Both the position numbers and the translations under genes were made by a program. The notes beneath the pieces are model-generated. The model searched no databases, was not told the origin of the DNA, and worked only from the letters and a program-made list of their open reading frames with translations. A DNA stretch of 64,000 nt from contig JAHLJZ010000056.1 of the NCBI GenBank assembly GCA_025602915.1, positions 62,001-126,000 of the forward strand. Direction: 5' to 3'. This stretch comes from Paraphysoderma sedebokerense (Eukaryota > Blastocladiomycota > Physodermatomycetes > Physodermatales > Physodermataceae). Below are positions 46,701 to 57,803 of this stretch, piece by piece (the stretch's first letter is position 1; every line of letters begins with the position of its first letter).

Positions 46701-49700
46701 GCCGATATGGCACTGTCTTGATCTCCGTGGTATCATTAGTGGAGATTTTGCCAGGGGGTAGAGTCTTGAGAGTAATGCTGCTGTTTTCTACATTGCTGTC
46801 AATATCACTGAAATTTAGCGTTATCCCCACCGATGTATCTTCGTACATCGTGATCGTTTGATTGTAGGCAATCGGTGGGTCATTGACGGATGTCACGTTA
46901 AAAGTAATCATGCCATCAGTGGGAGCTAAGTTGAAAGAAACATGTTGAGGCGTCAGCCTAATATCTCAATAATACGCAAATATCAACGGACCACAGGTAT
47001 ACTGATCACAAGCTGTTTTAAAACATGATTAGATACTGTTAGAAGCTGACCGGCAGATTGAGAAGAAAAAAAAGAGAAACGAGTAATTACCTCGAAATAT
47101 CAGGTTATCTATCCCAGTAAATTCATTGTCGGGCACATATAGCAGATACCTAGAAGTTAATGCCGACTTCAAGATTGTTTCCATTATGATAGGTGACACA
47201 GTTGTCGAGATATTCGATCCCCGATCCAGCAAGCTTCCATTGGTTGGAAGTTTAACGATGTAATAAGCAAGTGGAAGGGTAGCATTATCGCCATCTGAAG
47301 CATTGAGCTGGAAGGAGACTGAACTATCTTCGTCTATAAATATTGTTTGCGAGACTACGGATGGAGGAATATTTGATGACCCAGTTTCAAGAGTCACTAG
47401 TTCTGATGAAAGTTGACCCGCAGCATTCGCGATGACTCGGAAATTCACTGGACGCGGAAGAGAATTCACCAAAGTACTGGCAATATGGATGTGACTTTTA
47501 GTGTTATCCAAGATACGATCAAGTAATACATTCAAGATTTACCAGTTGATGATTCCATTTTCCGGTTCGCCACTCAGGATCGATACAGATGAACATGCGG
47601 AATATATCGTCCCGTTCGGATGCCTCAATTGGATTACAATCTGGCTGGTGTTATTGCCGAGATTTCGGCCTTTAAGGATTGCAAAACTTTCATTGTTTGA
47701 TAGCTTGTTCGGAAAAACAGAATCCAGAATCGGAACGTCGTAGGAGAATTTCTGCGAAGCGATGGCACTTTGATCTAGAATTGTCACATTGACATTTAAC
47801 GACCCGCCAATACCTGCCGGAACTCTGCAAATAATTGTTCTAAAAGAAGTAAATTCTATAGGGCAAAGTCTCCCTCCGATCGTTACAGTATCACTATCAC
47901 TCAAGTCTGTGCCGAAATTTTGACCTTGGATCGTCATGCTGATGTTCCCTCGAAGTGGACCGGTGGTGGGAGTAATGCTTGTAATGGAGGGTGCATCATA
48001 TGCGTATGTGGTCGTAGGCAATCCAATGTTTCCACCAGCCATAACTCTAAGAGGCTGAGCTTTGCCCCTTCCCGCTGGGACCTGGCACGAAAAGTCCATC
48101 ATCGTAATGGATAAATTTGGTACAAGTGCGATTGCCTATTGTAATCACTAAGTCCTCCGGACTTCGTTCGGCTAGGTATTCGCCTAAATTGACACCTGTT
48201 ATAAAAAGTGGAGTTTCTCCGTCTATATTTGTAATAGTTTGTTATTTATTGGTAAAAGTAATAGTTCAAGTAAATGAAGCAACTCACAAGTTGGTCCTCT
48301 TAAGGGATCTTGTCTCGTGAGTCTAGGCGGTTCATACTTCAAGTTTTGGTTCACGAGCAATGGGGTTAAAGTGTAGGAGTTGAATACTAAGGTAAGTTCC
48401 AAACCTATAAATTCTGCATTTAGTCTGGCTGTAGCGAAGCTATTCTCCAATAGCAACGGAGATACTGACTGCTGCCAACATCATTGATCGGAAGAACATT
48501 TAAGTGCGTCCCATTCCATGTCGAGCTCACAATATTTGATCCCGGCGCGAAAGGCTTATGACTTTGACGAATGTAGACAATTGGTAGATCGAGACTAGTT
48601 ATACTATGGGAGAATGATACAGAGAATCGGACCCCGCTTCTTATCCGGAGCCCGGGAGAGTTGCTGGGAGAAGGCGGGGTAACAATGTTGGTAATCCGTA
48701 AATACCCAAATTGAGCGACGAATAATCGTCGATTGATGTCAGAGGGAAACCATCCTCTAGCGAGCTCACCGTCTGTTATTCCAAGGAGTGAAAATGATCC
48801 AGTATTTCCGACATTTAGAATCTTGAAGATGTAATCTTCATTAGCTGTTGAGAATCCGCCGTAGGCAAGGTATGATAAATCGGTCATGTTTAGCTGTACT
48901 GAAACAATTTCGCTGTATCCGTTACGTCTGTTATCTCGATTAAATGGCGTGTATACCAATCTCTGATCAGTAAGAAAAACAATATAAATATTAGAATTTT
49001 TTACTGCAACATCCATATGAAACTTTGAATAATTCAGAGGAATTGAAGGGACGATGGTTTTTTTCTGAATTAGTTTGTCGTCATAAGACAGCTGGTAAAT
49101 GACCAATCGTCTCTTATCAATGACAGATAAGTCTGGCTCTTGAAATAAGTAGTATGAATTATTAGTCGCGACATCCGTTACTCCGACCGAATACTGCAGA
49201 ATCTGGTTCTGCAACAGCTCACTACAAGGGTTGCGTCTATCCAGGACAAAACCATTGATAGTTGTTCGATAATACGACACATTGTAAGCTGTTTGTACAC
49301 GAAATTGACCATTTGTATATCTGATGTTGTACGCCATCTCTTGCTCCTGGTGACTGTTAAGTAAGACAGGGGTCGCATCCGCCGTGAACTCGCCGAGGAA
49401 CCAGGTTGTAGCAGATGCATTAGCGATTGCTTCATCGTGTTGATAAATACCAATCATTAAGCGACCATTGTCCACTGATGCGACAATTTGACTATGTGTA
49501 GATTAAAGCAATCAAGTCAGCAGACAATTAGGAGGGCTAATGCTGTATTGCAAGTTCGGCAGACTTACGGGTTCGAGATTGTAGAGCCGAGTAGGTTGCC
49601 ATAATGTACTTGGGTGGTGAAATTGACAGTACGAGGAGTAGCAGTAAAGTTTAAGGATGATGCGTTGTAGAATTGTATGGTAAAACTGTCCCCATACATA

Positions 49701-50177
49701 TAAAGCACATATACAGCACCATTTGACGGGTTTATGCCTACCGCCGCTGTTGATGTGCTTCTGCATAGAATTTTATATAATAATTAGTTCAATTAGAATT
49801 CGCGTAACACACTTGCGGAAGTGTAACCAAGGGCAAAGAAATGTGGATAATTACTGCTTAGAGTCATATTGATATAAGCTATGGGGACTATTTAAATTGA
49901 TTCTATATAGAGAGGTTACGTTTTGAGAATACTGAAACAAACTAAGACCTGGCGAATTTTCGGTTCCGGTTAAGATATATGCGAAAGTATCGTTAACTCG
50001 TGCACTACTAAGAACTAGGGTTCTTCCATTTACGCCGATATCTGTATTTCTGGTGAGGAACCAAGGATTGGAACATTCATATGTCGCTGGATATTCGGGT
50101 CCCTGAAGTTGTGCTGCAACGTAGTAGAATGTAATGCCCACGACGACGAAACGTAGCCAGTAGCTCAGAAGTCGCAT
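43709..50177 (-). CDS. IPT/cadherin-like, Cys-rich multi-pass membrane protein, copy 2
   Basis: Tandem paralogue of the gene at 36493-42977, with the same exon order. The last exon (43709..44072) has exactly the length of its counterpart. It begins MRLLSYWLRFVVVGITFYYV (an in-frame ATG at 50195 would add six residues), then YECSNPWFLTRNTD. The middle (IPT and first cadherin-like domains) lies in the block identical to copy 1. The second cadherin-like part diverges (e.g. VVSDGISSSTIGVIYLQILP). The Cys-rich stalk (CAPCPGGAVCR), nine-pass region (NFNIEYAGPECF, LHPILNILESLSLALSLVVL) and tail (SSAKRIID) differ from copy 1 at many residues while keeping all motifs. Both copies look intact. Function unknown; likely a cell-surface protein. 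Confidence 0.8.
46693..49445. repeat. 2,753-bp duplicated block, copy 2 (identical to 39501-42253)
   Basis: Partner of the block in copy 1; the same boundaries and offset apply. The sharp change from identity to clear divergence at both ends is the notable feature. Confidence 0.9.
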
Positions 50178-50195
50178 TGCTGACAGTACTCCCAA

Positions 50196-51103
50196 CAGTA
50201 CTGGTTATCTAGAAGTGAAGTGTTGAAAAAATTTGAGGTACAAGGTGCAATGTACGTTTTTTCAATATGTTTTTGTTTCTGAAGGAACTTCCTGTCACTC
50301 TCCGAGAGACGCTTGAGTTTTGACTATCTCCGCTGTAATTTTTTAACTATTGTACTCATGTCATCGCGTCTGTATTGTTTTGCGAATTGCTAAAGAGACA
50401 GGAATTTCCGTTCAGAATCAAGTTTACAACTTCAGCAATAAACAATCTGCCTCTACTCTTCTGGGGAACATCTGAAATTGATTGACTTGACTAGATTTTG
50501 CTGGTCTATCAAGGTCTATCAAATGTCAAGCTGTGCGCTTGATCCAGGCTCCCAGGGGTTCCAGATTCCAGCCCCTCTCAGTCAGGCGAATACAAAATAT
50601 GTGTATTGTGTACATAGATGTCTCCTCAGACTTCATCTGAATGCTAAATCTTCGATTCGAAAGTCGAAGAAGTAGTCAGCTGAGGTCAGGTTTGCGAAAG
50701 AATGACGAAATTGTCTGGAGACTCGTCAGTCGTAAGTCGTAACTGTAAATGTCACTCATTGCTCGTGCTTGCTTCGTGCTTTCTATAGCACCTCAATTAC
50801 CAGAGAGAGTTATCCGCCACGGCCTACTCAATGTGCCAACATCAAAGAAAGCATCTAAAGGAATGCAAATACGGCATTTCAAGTGCTTTGCAGCTCATGG
50901 CTGTAATACTGCTAATAAGTAACTAATAAATTTAAATTTGCTGCACGGTGTCTCGATATGTCTCCCGCTCGATTCCATTTTGGTTTTTGACGGCCTGGTG
51001 AGTCGGTGACAGCAAATATCTGAACGTCCGGGCAGCGAAGGAATCCAATTCCAGATTTATCCAAATTCCATAATTCTATTTGTTTCTTTTTGTATCTATT
51101 AAA
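50196..51103. other. Intergenic, no supported gene
   Basis: Divergent promoter space between the copy 2 membrane protein (minus) and the HAD phosphatase (plus). Short frames only. Confidence 0.4.
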
Positions 51104-52295
51104 ATGACATCTGCCCCGATATACATTTTTTCAGGTATTTGCGGTTTGCCCCCGACAGTTTTGCTCTATGTGATAACCTTGAAATTTGAAGTTAACGGTG
51201 CCGTTCTCTCCATCCCCACAAAACTTCGCTCTACTTGGTTCCCCTCACCTCAGACTTCGATGGCACGATATCCACTCAAGATACTGGTGTTGTATTAATA
51301 GACAAATGTATGGGCTCAGTTCGAAGAAAAGAACTGGATAAACAAGTAATTCTTTCTCCTTCAACTATCGCCATCCTGAACTCGATCCGTCAGATGGAAA
51401 TCTTACGATTTTTCTTCCACTGTTTCGCATCTGATTGATTTTTTGAAGATATTCGATGGGGTTATATCGTTTAGAGAGGCGATCACACAAATGTGGGATT
51501 CGGTCAATATGACGTGGGAAGAAGGGCAAGAACTGTTGAAAGGTAATTGCGATTAGAGTTGTGCGATTAATCTTGTTGTCAAGCTATTGATTTTCTACAT
51601 CAGATGTAGTTTTAGACCCGTATTTCGAACAGTTTTTCATGTACTGTTCCGCTCAAGACATACCTCTTTTCGTTCTTAGTAGGTAAACTATATTTAAACA
51701 GTTATTTCAGTTCGAAGTAAACAGAAACGTTGGCGGACTTCGAGCAACCTGACTATCCGTTCATCTTCCTTCACAAATATTATAGTGGGCTCGATGTACT
51801 AGTACACCAATTTCTGAAGAAATATCTTCAAGAGAAACTTGATTTGACGAGAGTTATTGCTAACAGAGGCACTATTACAGAAACAAGCTGGGTAATAGAA
51901 TACTTGGATGATAGGTAAACCCAACTTTCTTCATTCGCGCTAATCCATTGCTTTGTTAACCGTAGACTTGATCCATTTATTGTATTCTTTCTCTAAATTC
52001 TAGTCCACATGGTCACGACAAGTCTCTATCCATTCAAAAAATCCTTTCCCAATTCCCAGAAAGCCCGTCCTCACCGCCTCAACAACCAATCACAATTTTC
52101 ATAGGCGACGGAGTCTCCGATATTTGCTGTATTTCCATCAACCCAACGTTACTCTTCGCCAAACGAGGGAAAGATTTAGAAAAGTATTGTGTTAAATATG
52201 GGATCAGATATTTCCCTTTTGACACGTTTCAAGATGTAGCGATAGTTGTCAAGAGATTGGTGGAGAATGGGTTGGATGGGATTTTTCAGAATTAG
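51104..52295 (+). CDS. HAD-superfamily phosphatase (subfamily IB, MtnX/YNL010W-like)
   Basis: Six exons: 51104..51134, 51254..51345, 51449..51542, 51604..51682, 51786..51914, 52004..52295, giving 238 residues in phase. Motif I is FSDFDGTIS (nucleophile Asp11, acid Asp13). Motif II is the Ser in FVLSSGLD (Ser99). A motif III lysine probably lies at GHDKSLS (Lys148), and motif IV is IGDGVSD (Asp177, Asp181). The cap between motifs I and II (IFDGVISFREAITQMWDSVN) is the pattern of the phosphoserine-phosphatase-like IB family that includes bacterial MtnX and yeast YNL010W. The likely reaction is hydrolysis of a small phosphorylated sugar or metabolite; the substrate is not readable. Soluble, with no signal peptide. 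Confidence 0.88.
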
Positions 52296-52850
52296 CAACT
52301 CAACAGTAGATTGTAGTCGTTATAGAACATGTGAAAAAGTTGGATAATCTGAGATGGATTATCGTATTTTCATAAGAAATGAAAGTTTTGGTACGAGATG
52401 TCCGTGGAAACCAAAATCCCAGTTCCACGCTCGAGAATTCAATTTTGGAGCCAGTACTTCCTTCTAATCCCACTGCGAGAATTGTTCGTTGGGGAGCCTG
52501 ATATATGGATTGTCAAGAAGTAAGTGGGAAAATGATTCTGGACACAAAAGATTGTTGATACGCGGGCAGAGTCTCGTAATGTGGATAGAAAAAAGTGTAC
52601 AATTCATTCATTTCTTTCGTCTTCATAAACACTAAGTTACCAGATACCACGCTATCAAATCCTTGCATACGCCTGAACGCAACAACTCTCCCAGTTATCT
52701 ATCGACCAATCTCGTTAATGAACACATCGACAGCCCTGAGAACACTAAAAAAAGAAACTACAAATGAACAGGATGCAACGATAACTCCCAAATTACTACA
52801 AACTGGAATGCAAATAGATCGTCAACATTTTTCCTTCAGACAGCGTTCCT
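52296..52850. other. Convergent 3' flanks
   Basis: Between the HAD phosphatase stop and the clathrin light chain stop. Only antisense short frames. Confidence 0.4.
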
Positions 52851-54453
52851 CTAATCTTTCTTAGTGATATTATTGCCGGGTGCATTTTTATCATTCTTCA
52901 AAGTAATCAATAGACTTTTAAACCTAGCGATATCCTTTCCTCCTTTTTTGCTGGCTGTTCCGGTTGCTGCAGCTGTAAGGTTGGTTGTGCTACCTTTTGT
53001 TGAGGCAGCAGATGATACGTTGGAATTATCGGCTTCAATGTGACGAAGAACGCGTTCCCAGAATGTACCAGAGGTTGAATCGGTTAACGAGTGTAGAAGG
53101 GCAGATTGAGAATCGCTGTAATATTTCATAAATGGAAATGGCGAGGAGAATTACGGCAATGATAGACGAAAACGTTCAATGATTATTAGAAAGTTAGAGG
53201 TGGATCACCAAAATCAATACCATGAGAATGAAACCAAAAGATCAAGTAACGAACCGGTTTTCCTTGATGGCCTTTTCTCTTTTGATATTATAATCCTCGT
53301 AGAATTTGTCGATAGCTCTCTTGGCAGCCTCAACATTTTCTTGTCGTTTACGGTCTGACTTTGCATCTCGTTCAGCGATAAGCTGGGCTTGTCGTTCTCG
53401 GTGTTCACTGGTTAGCATTTCGGAATATTTGGTCGTTGATATTAAGTGGCACGCATATGAACGAAAATGGAGAAAATAAAGAGAGAAATATAGTATATGG
53501 CAATTAGTTCAAGTCGTATTCGATCACGTATCATTTATCCAGTGATGTGATCAACAGTGTGCCGGAAGGAGGTATTTACCGAACAATCTCAGGTTCAATT
53601 TCGGGAACCATGGACACTGGTGTGATTGGTTTTGGAGAAGAAGCACTTGGAGATTCGGCGGATGTTGTAAAAGCAGGAGTGCTCTAAAATAATAATAGTC
53701 AGTCGCTATTCTGTTGAGTTATTGTGGCTGGAAAGACACCGAATGTTGGAGGAAACAGATGCGCCCAAGCGAATTCAAAAGAATCCATCCCACAAAAAAA
53801 TCAAATCATATTTTACAAACAAATTTGATTTTGGAAATTTAAATCCAAATTGGGAATGTATCCGAATAGTTTACTAGTTAACGTACCTGAACGGCGGAAG
53901 CGGTAGGTTCAGCGCCAAACAGATCATCTTGCACAGCTTCAGAAGGAGCTGGAGTAGATTCTATGGGAGCAGCGGAAAAATCAGAGAAGCCATCGACGGG
54001 AGGGAACTGAGAAGCGGCAGCTGTGGGTGATACGACGGATGAAGTGTTGTCTCCACCGGCAAAGGCGTTTGCACTGTCGCCTGATGTTGCGATTTGTTTG
54101 GTCGAGAGAAGAGATCAAGGAGAGCCGGATAGAAAAGGGTAGAGCAGCGAGAGAGTATATTGTTGACGCAGTTCATAAAATGCGAATAGATTTCAAGGAT
54201 AAGCACGACATTTGATGTTAAGATAAATGATGGCGACAGTATTACACGGAATGAAGTTGGTTCAAAGTAGAATTTGCAAAATATGTCAATTATAAACTAC
54301 GATGTTTCATTCTCACAAAGCCTGATATCTACCTAGTATAGCTTGCTCTCTAGCAAGAAAGTCGGCGGTTGGGTCGGCGGATGAGAGAAAGTCGTTATTT
54401 GCAGCGTCAGCGGAAGAGGACTGAGGGGAGGAGAAGTCACCGAAACCGGACAT
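52851..54453 (-). CDS. CLC1: Clathrin light chain
   Basis: Five exons: complement(52851..53115, 53255..53407, 53580..53683, 53887..54080, 54333..54453), giving 278 residues in phase. It opens MSGFGDFSSPQ, then DPTADFLAREQAIL followed by G, the conserved FLxREQAxLG region of light chains. A disordered acidic/Ser-rich segment with SEAVQDDLFGA follows. The central helix that binds the clathrin heavy chain is seen in AAKRAIDKFYEDYNIKREKA. The C-terminal block TFWERVLRHIEADN and DIARFKSLLITLKND ends the protein, the last matching the conserved RFKxLLxxLK. It regulates clathrin triskelion assembly in endocytosis and at the Golgi. It diverges from the RhoGAP gene at 55066 across about 610 bp. Confidence 0.93.
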
Positions 54454-55065
54454 TGTGGGAATATACAGTCAGACAAACACTAGACGAGGAGGGATACGAG
54501 TGGATTGTATAACTCTTGGAGAGCGAATGCAAGTGATACGATTGTGGAATATAAGATTGCGGGTGCAATGGAATGAGAAAGAGAGCGCAAGTGCGTCAAT
54601 GGATGAGACGAAACGATGGACTATATTTGCTCATTTTGAATCCACATTATTGCTGTACTCATGTGCATATTTTACTAAATTATACAACTTTATCATTTTT
54701 ATTTGATATTCTTTTTGTCTTTTTTTCTATTTCAACCCATTTCCCTTATCGTAACACCAGGTCTCTGGAATTGGAAACGGAAAAAGGGGTTCAAATGTCG
54801 TAAGAGAAGGTGCGACTGCAGCAGCACTATTAACTATTTCTCAACAGTAATTTGTACCGTATCAGTGATACTAGACACGGGAGATTTGGATAAAGTAAAA
54901 TTAAATAAAATAAGAAATCTATTATCGTCCGTCGTTCCCGTTCCAATTGGAGAATTTTCGCCTCAGCTCCGTTCAAGTCTCCTGAGCTCGCTCCTTCGAA
55001 ATTTCGTCATCTTATCATTTTCTTTTATTCTGCATTCTTTTTCTGTCCGTGTCGACTGCTCAATT
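54454..55065. promoter_or_regulatory. Divergent promoter region of clathrin light chain and RhoGAP
   Basis: 612 bp between the two ATGs. The RhoGAP side has an open frame reaching back to about 54703, but it is low-complexity and hydrophobic with no better start, so the ATG at 55066 is preferred. No clear TATA box. Confidence 0.4.
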
Positions 55066-57321
55066 ATGACAAAACTCAAGGACCTCATCTCCCCGGTAAA
55101 GTCGTCGGCGAAATCTCCGCAATCCGAGTACGCTGCCATGGAACATCAACCGTTGAACGGAAAAGCTCTCCCCACGAAACCAAAGGAACCCTCCGTCCAT
55201 TCAGAAACAACCCAGTATAGCAACGACAGTATCACTGGAGACACCCCGACAGACTTGTCAAGTCGAAACGGCTCTTTGGGCTCCATCTACGAAATCCCTT
55301 CCGCGAACGACGAAAAAAAGAAGGGGAAACTCGCCCGTTTAAGAGAAAAGGCAAAAGCCGAATCCGAAAAGTGGAAGGAAAAGGGAGAAAAATGGAAGGC
55401 TGAATTATCCGGTGACATTGCTCATACTAAAGCACAAATGAAACAAAAGATGAAAAAGAAAAAAGGTTTCCATCTTTCTCCTCATATTTCTCTTCCCAAA
55501 CTGTTTCAACTCATGTGGCATTAACACGTCCACTCGTTTTACGCTCGTGTTCTCCGAAATACTCTTTTTTGCTTTAACTCAGAGGAAGAGGACGCACCCG
55601 AAGTAACAGTTTTCGGCTCTACCCTTGAAGACGCTGTTAGAGTATCCAGAATTGATGAAATATGCCCCTTACCTGCTGTTGTCATTAGAAGTATAGAATA
55701 CCTGGACACGAAAGGTTAGTACTATCGTTTGTGCAGCTCTTCGTTCCGCTTCTTTAGCAGCACATTCTAACGTGATGTTTATATTCTATCCTGCACTCCC
55801 TTGTGAACCTCGCTTGGTTCAGGTCTGAATGAAGTGGGTTTATATCGAATCCCTGGTTCAACCACTGCGGTGGCGAAGTTGAAGGCCATTTTTGATCATG
55901 GTTGGTTTTCGTGTTGTTCTCATCCCCGTTTGAAAAGATAAACTCACCTTTGCTACCTTCTGACGCATGTATATAAAAATTAAAATTCAAAAAGGAGGCG
56001 ATATTGACATGATATTGTCGGAGCCTGACGAAGATGCGATTGATCCTCACAATGTCGCGACCCTGCTTAAAATGTATTTCCGCGAACGTTTGTATCTGAT
56101 ATCCCCACTTGCTTCTAATTGTTTTCCCAATATCCGTAAGTCTTCATTGTCTATTTCTACGTGTACTAACGTTGTCATATTCTTCTGTAATTCATAGTAC
56201 CCGAACCAGTTTTGACACCAAACCTAAACCCCCATTTTACCGCCGCTGTTCCCCCGGTTGAAGCCGGCATAACCCCCTCACAAAACGAGTCCATCATAGC
56301 CACGCTCGCCAATCTCGCATCTCAACTACCGCAACCAAATTACTTCTTGCTTTCTTGGCTCACTTCCCACCTCGCCCGATTAAGTTATTATTCGGATACT
56401 AACAAAATGACTGTCTCAAATTTGGCTCTCATTTTTTGCCCCAGTATGGGAATTACAAATGGATTGTTTACACGGTTCGTGGAACGGTGTTTGGATATAT
56501 TTCCATTGACTGACAATGGAGAGAAACCAGAAAAGATGTCCGCAAGCATAAGTGGAAGTTTGGATATCTTGTCTCAGAGCATGAATTCGTCTTCCCGAAA
56601 TGTTGGAAGTGGGAGCATTAGCGACAGTACTAGCGGAAGCGTAGAATTGTCTAATAGTAATGGAAGTGGAATTGTGCTGGGCGGATCACAGCCAACTGCT
56701 GTACAACAGACTGCTACTGAGGTTGCCTCCACAGACTTAAGGAAACAAAGTGACCCTGGTTCGTTTATTCTTGTCTTTGCTTTCGCTCTTGCCCTTACTC
56801 AAATATTTATATTTATTTACACTGGCTTTTTCACAATAGAACAAGCTACACCTGCTGTGGCTCAAGTTGTTGCGGCCGAAAGACAAAGTAAAGTAAGTCG
56901 TTCAAACTCCGTCAGAAAGTCAATATTTTCCCTTGGATCCCTATCCCGCAATTCATCCACAAACAACTCTTCGCCCACTTCACCGACAAAAACTTCCTCG
57001 CCGACACCTGCTAGCCCACTATCGAAACAAGCATCCTCTTCATTCAAATCCTTACCCAACCCGATACCTTCTAAATCTTCGTCTGGAACAACCCCGGTGG
57101 AACTCTCTCCAGAGAAAAAACAAGTGGTAGCCTCGAACGAGAATTTGCAATCTTCCATGTCATCAGAATTATCGAAACAATTCGAACTAATTAGTAACAG
57201 TTATAAACAATCGAATCCTCTATCAAACGGCGCGGGTAGTTATAAAGGGGGTAGTGCGTTAAATTCTGGAAGCCCCAAAAAATCAAATGATGCGACAGAC
57301 AATCCCTTCAGTGACCCTTAA
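55066..57321 (+). CDS. RhoGAP protein with a C-terminal NPF motif
   Basis: Six exons: 55066..55465, 55583..55714, 55823..55900, 55995..56087, 56198..56758, 56840..57321, giving 581 residues. A disordered N-terminus with a Lys-rich helix (KAKAESEKWKEKGEKWK) precedes the RhoGAP domain: TVFGSTLEDAVRVS, then GLNEVGLYRIPGSTTAV with the catalytic arginine finger Arg186, then NVATLLKMYFRELPEPVL, NYFLLSWLTSHLARL and NKMTVSNLALIFCPSM. The tail is Ser-rich and ends DNPFSDP, where Asn-Pro-Phe is the ligand of EH domains in endocytic proteins. It stimulates GTP hydrolysis by a Rho-type GTPase; the target is not readable. The intron at 56759-56839 is 81 nt with no in-frame stop, so unspliced RNA would encode an insert of 27 residues. 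Confidence 0.9.
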
Positions 57322-57803
57322 TCTCGTAATGGGAAACTGCCTGGGGAGTGTCAAGGGAAGGTACAAATGTCTAGTTATGATGAATTGGCGGGACAAAAGC
57401 TGAAGGAGGGAAAAAATTGCGATGGCAAAATGTTGGCATTCAGTAACAGCGATTGCGAAAATGTAAATTTGGTTTTTGGTAGACGACCTCGCAACTGCGC
57501 CAGCCTTTAAAAAAATATCAAAAACAAATTATGTATTTATCTTACTTTGTATAAATTGCCTTTCAGTTTCTATTTCTGCTTTCTTCTTTCAACTCAGTGT
57601 CCTTGGCAATGACAGCGCAAGAAAAGGAAACTTATCAAGATTAGATTACGATATACAAACTTGAATAATTTGGATTTTCGTTTCTGTTTTTAAAATATTT
57701 TGTTCATCAGGATTTCATGTTCCTGCTTAAGTTAATCTCTCTACTGTGTATTTGTAATAAAAATTTATCAATTGTTCTATTCGTCTAATTTATCAGTTAT
57801 ATA

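Noticed and set aside
54703-55524. Longer N-terminus for the RhoGAP starting at 54703
   Set aside because: The added part is low-complexity, hydrophobic leader-like sequence; the ATG at 55066 starts a typical polar N-terminus.
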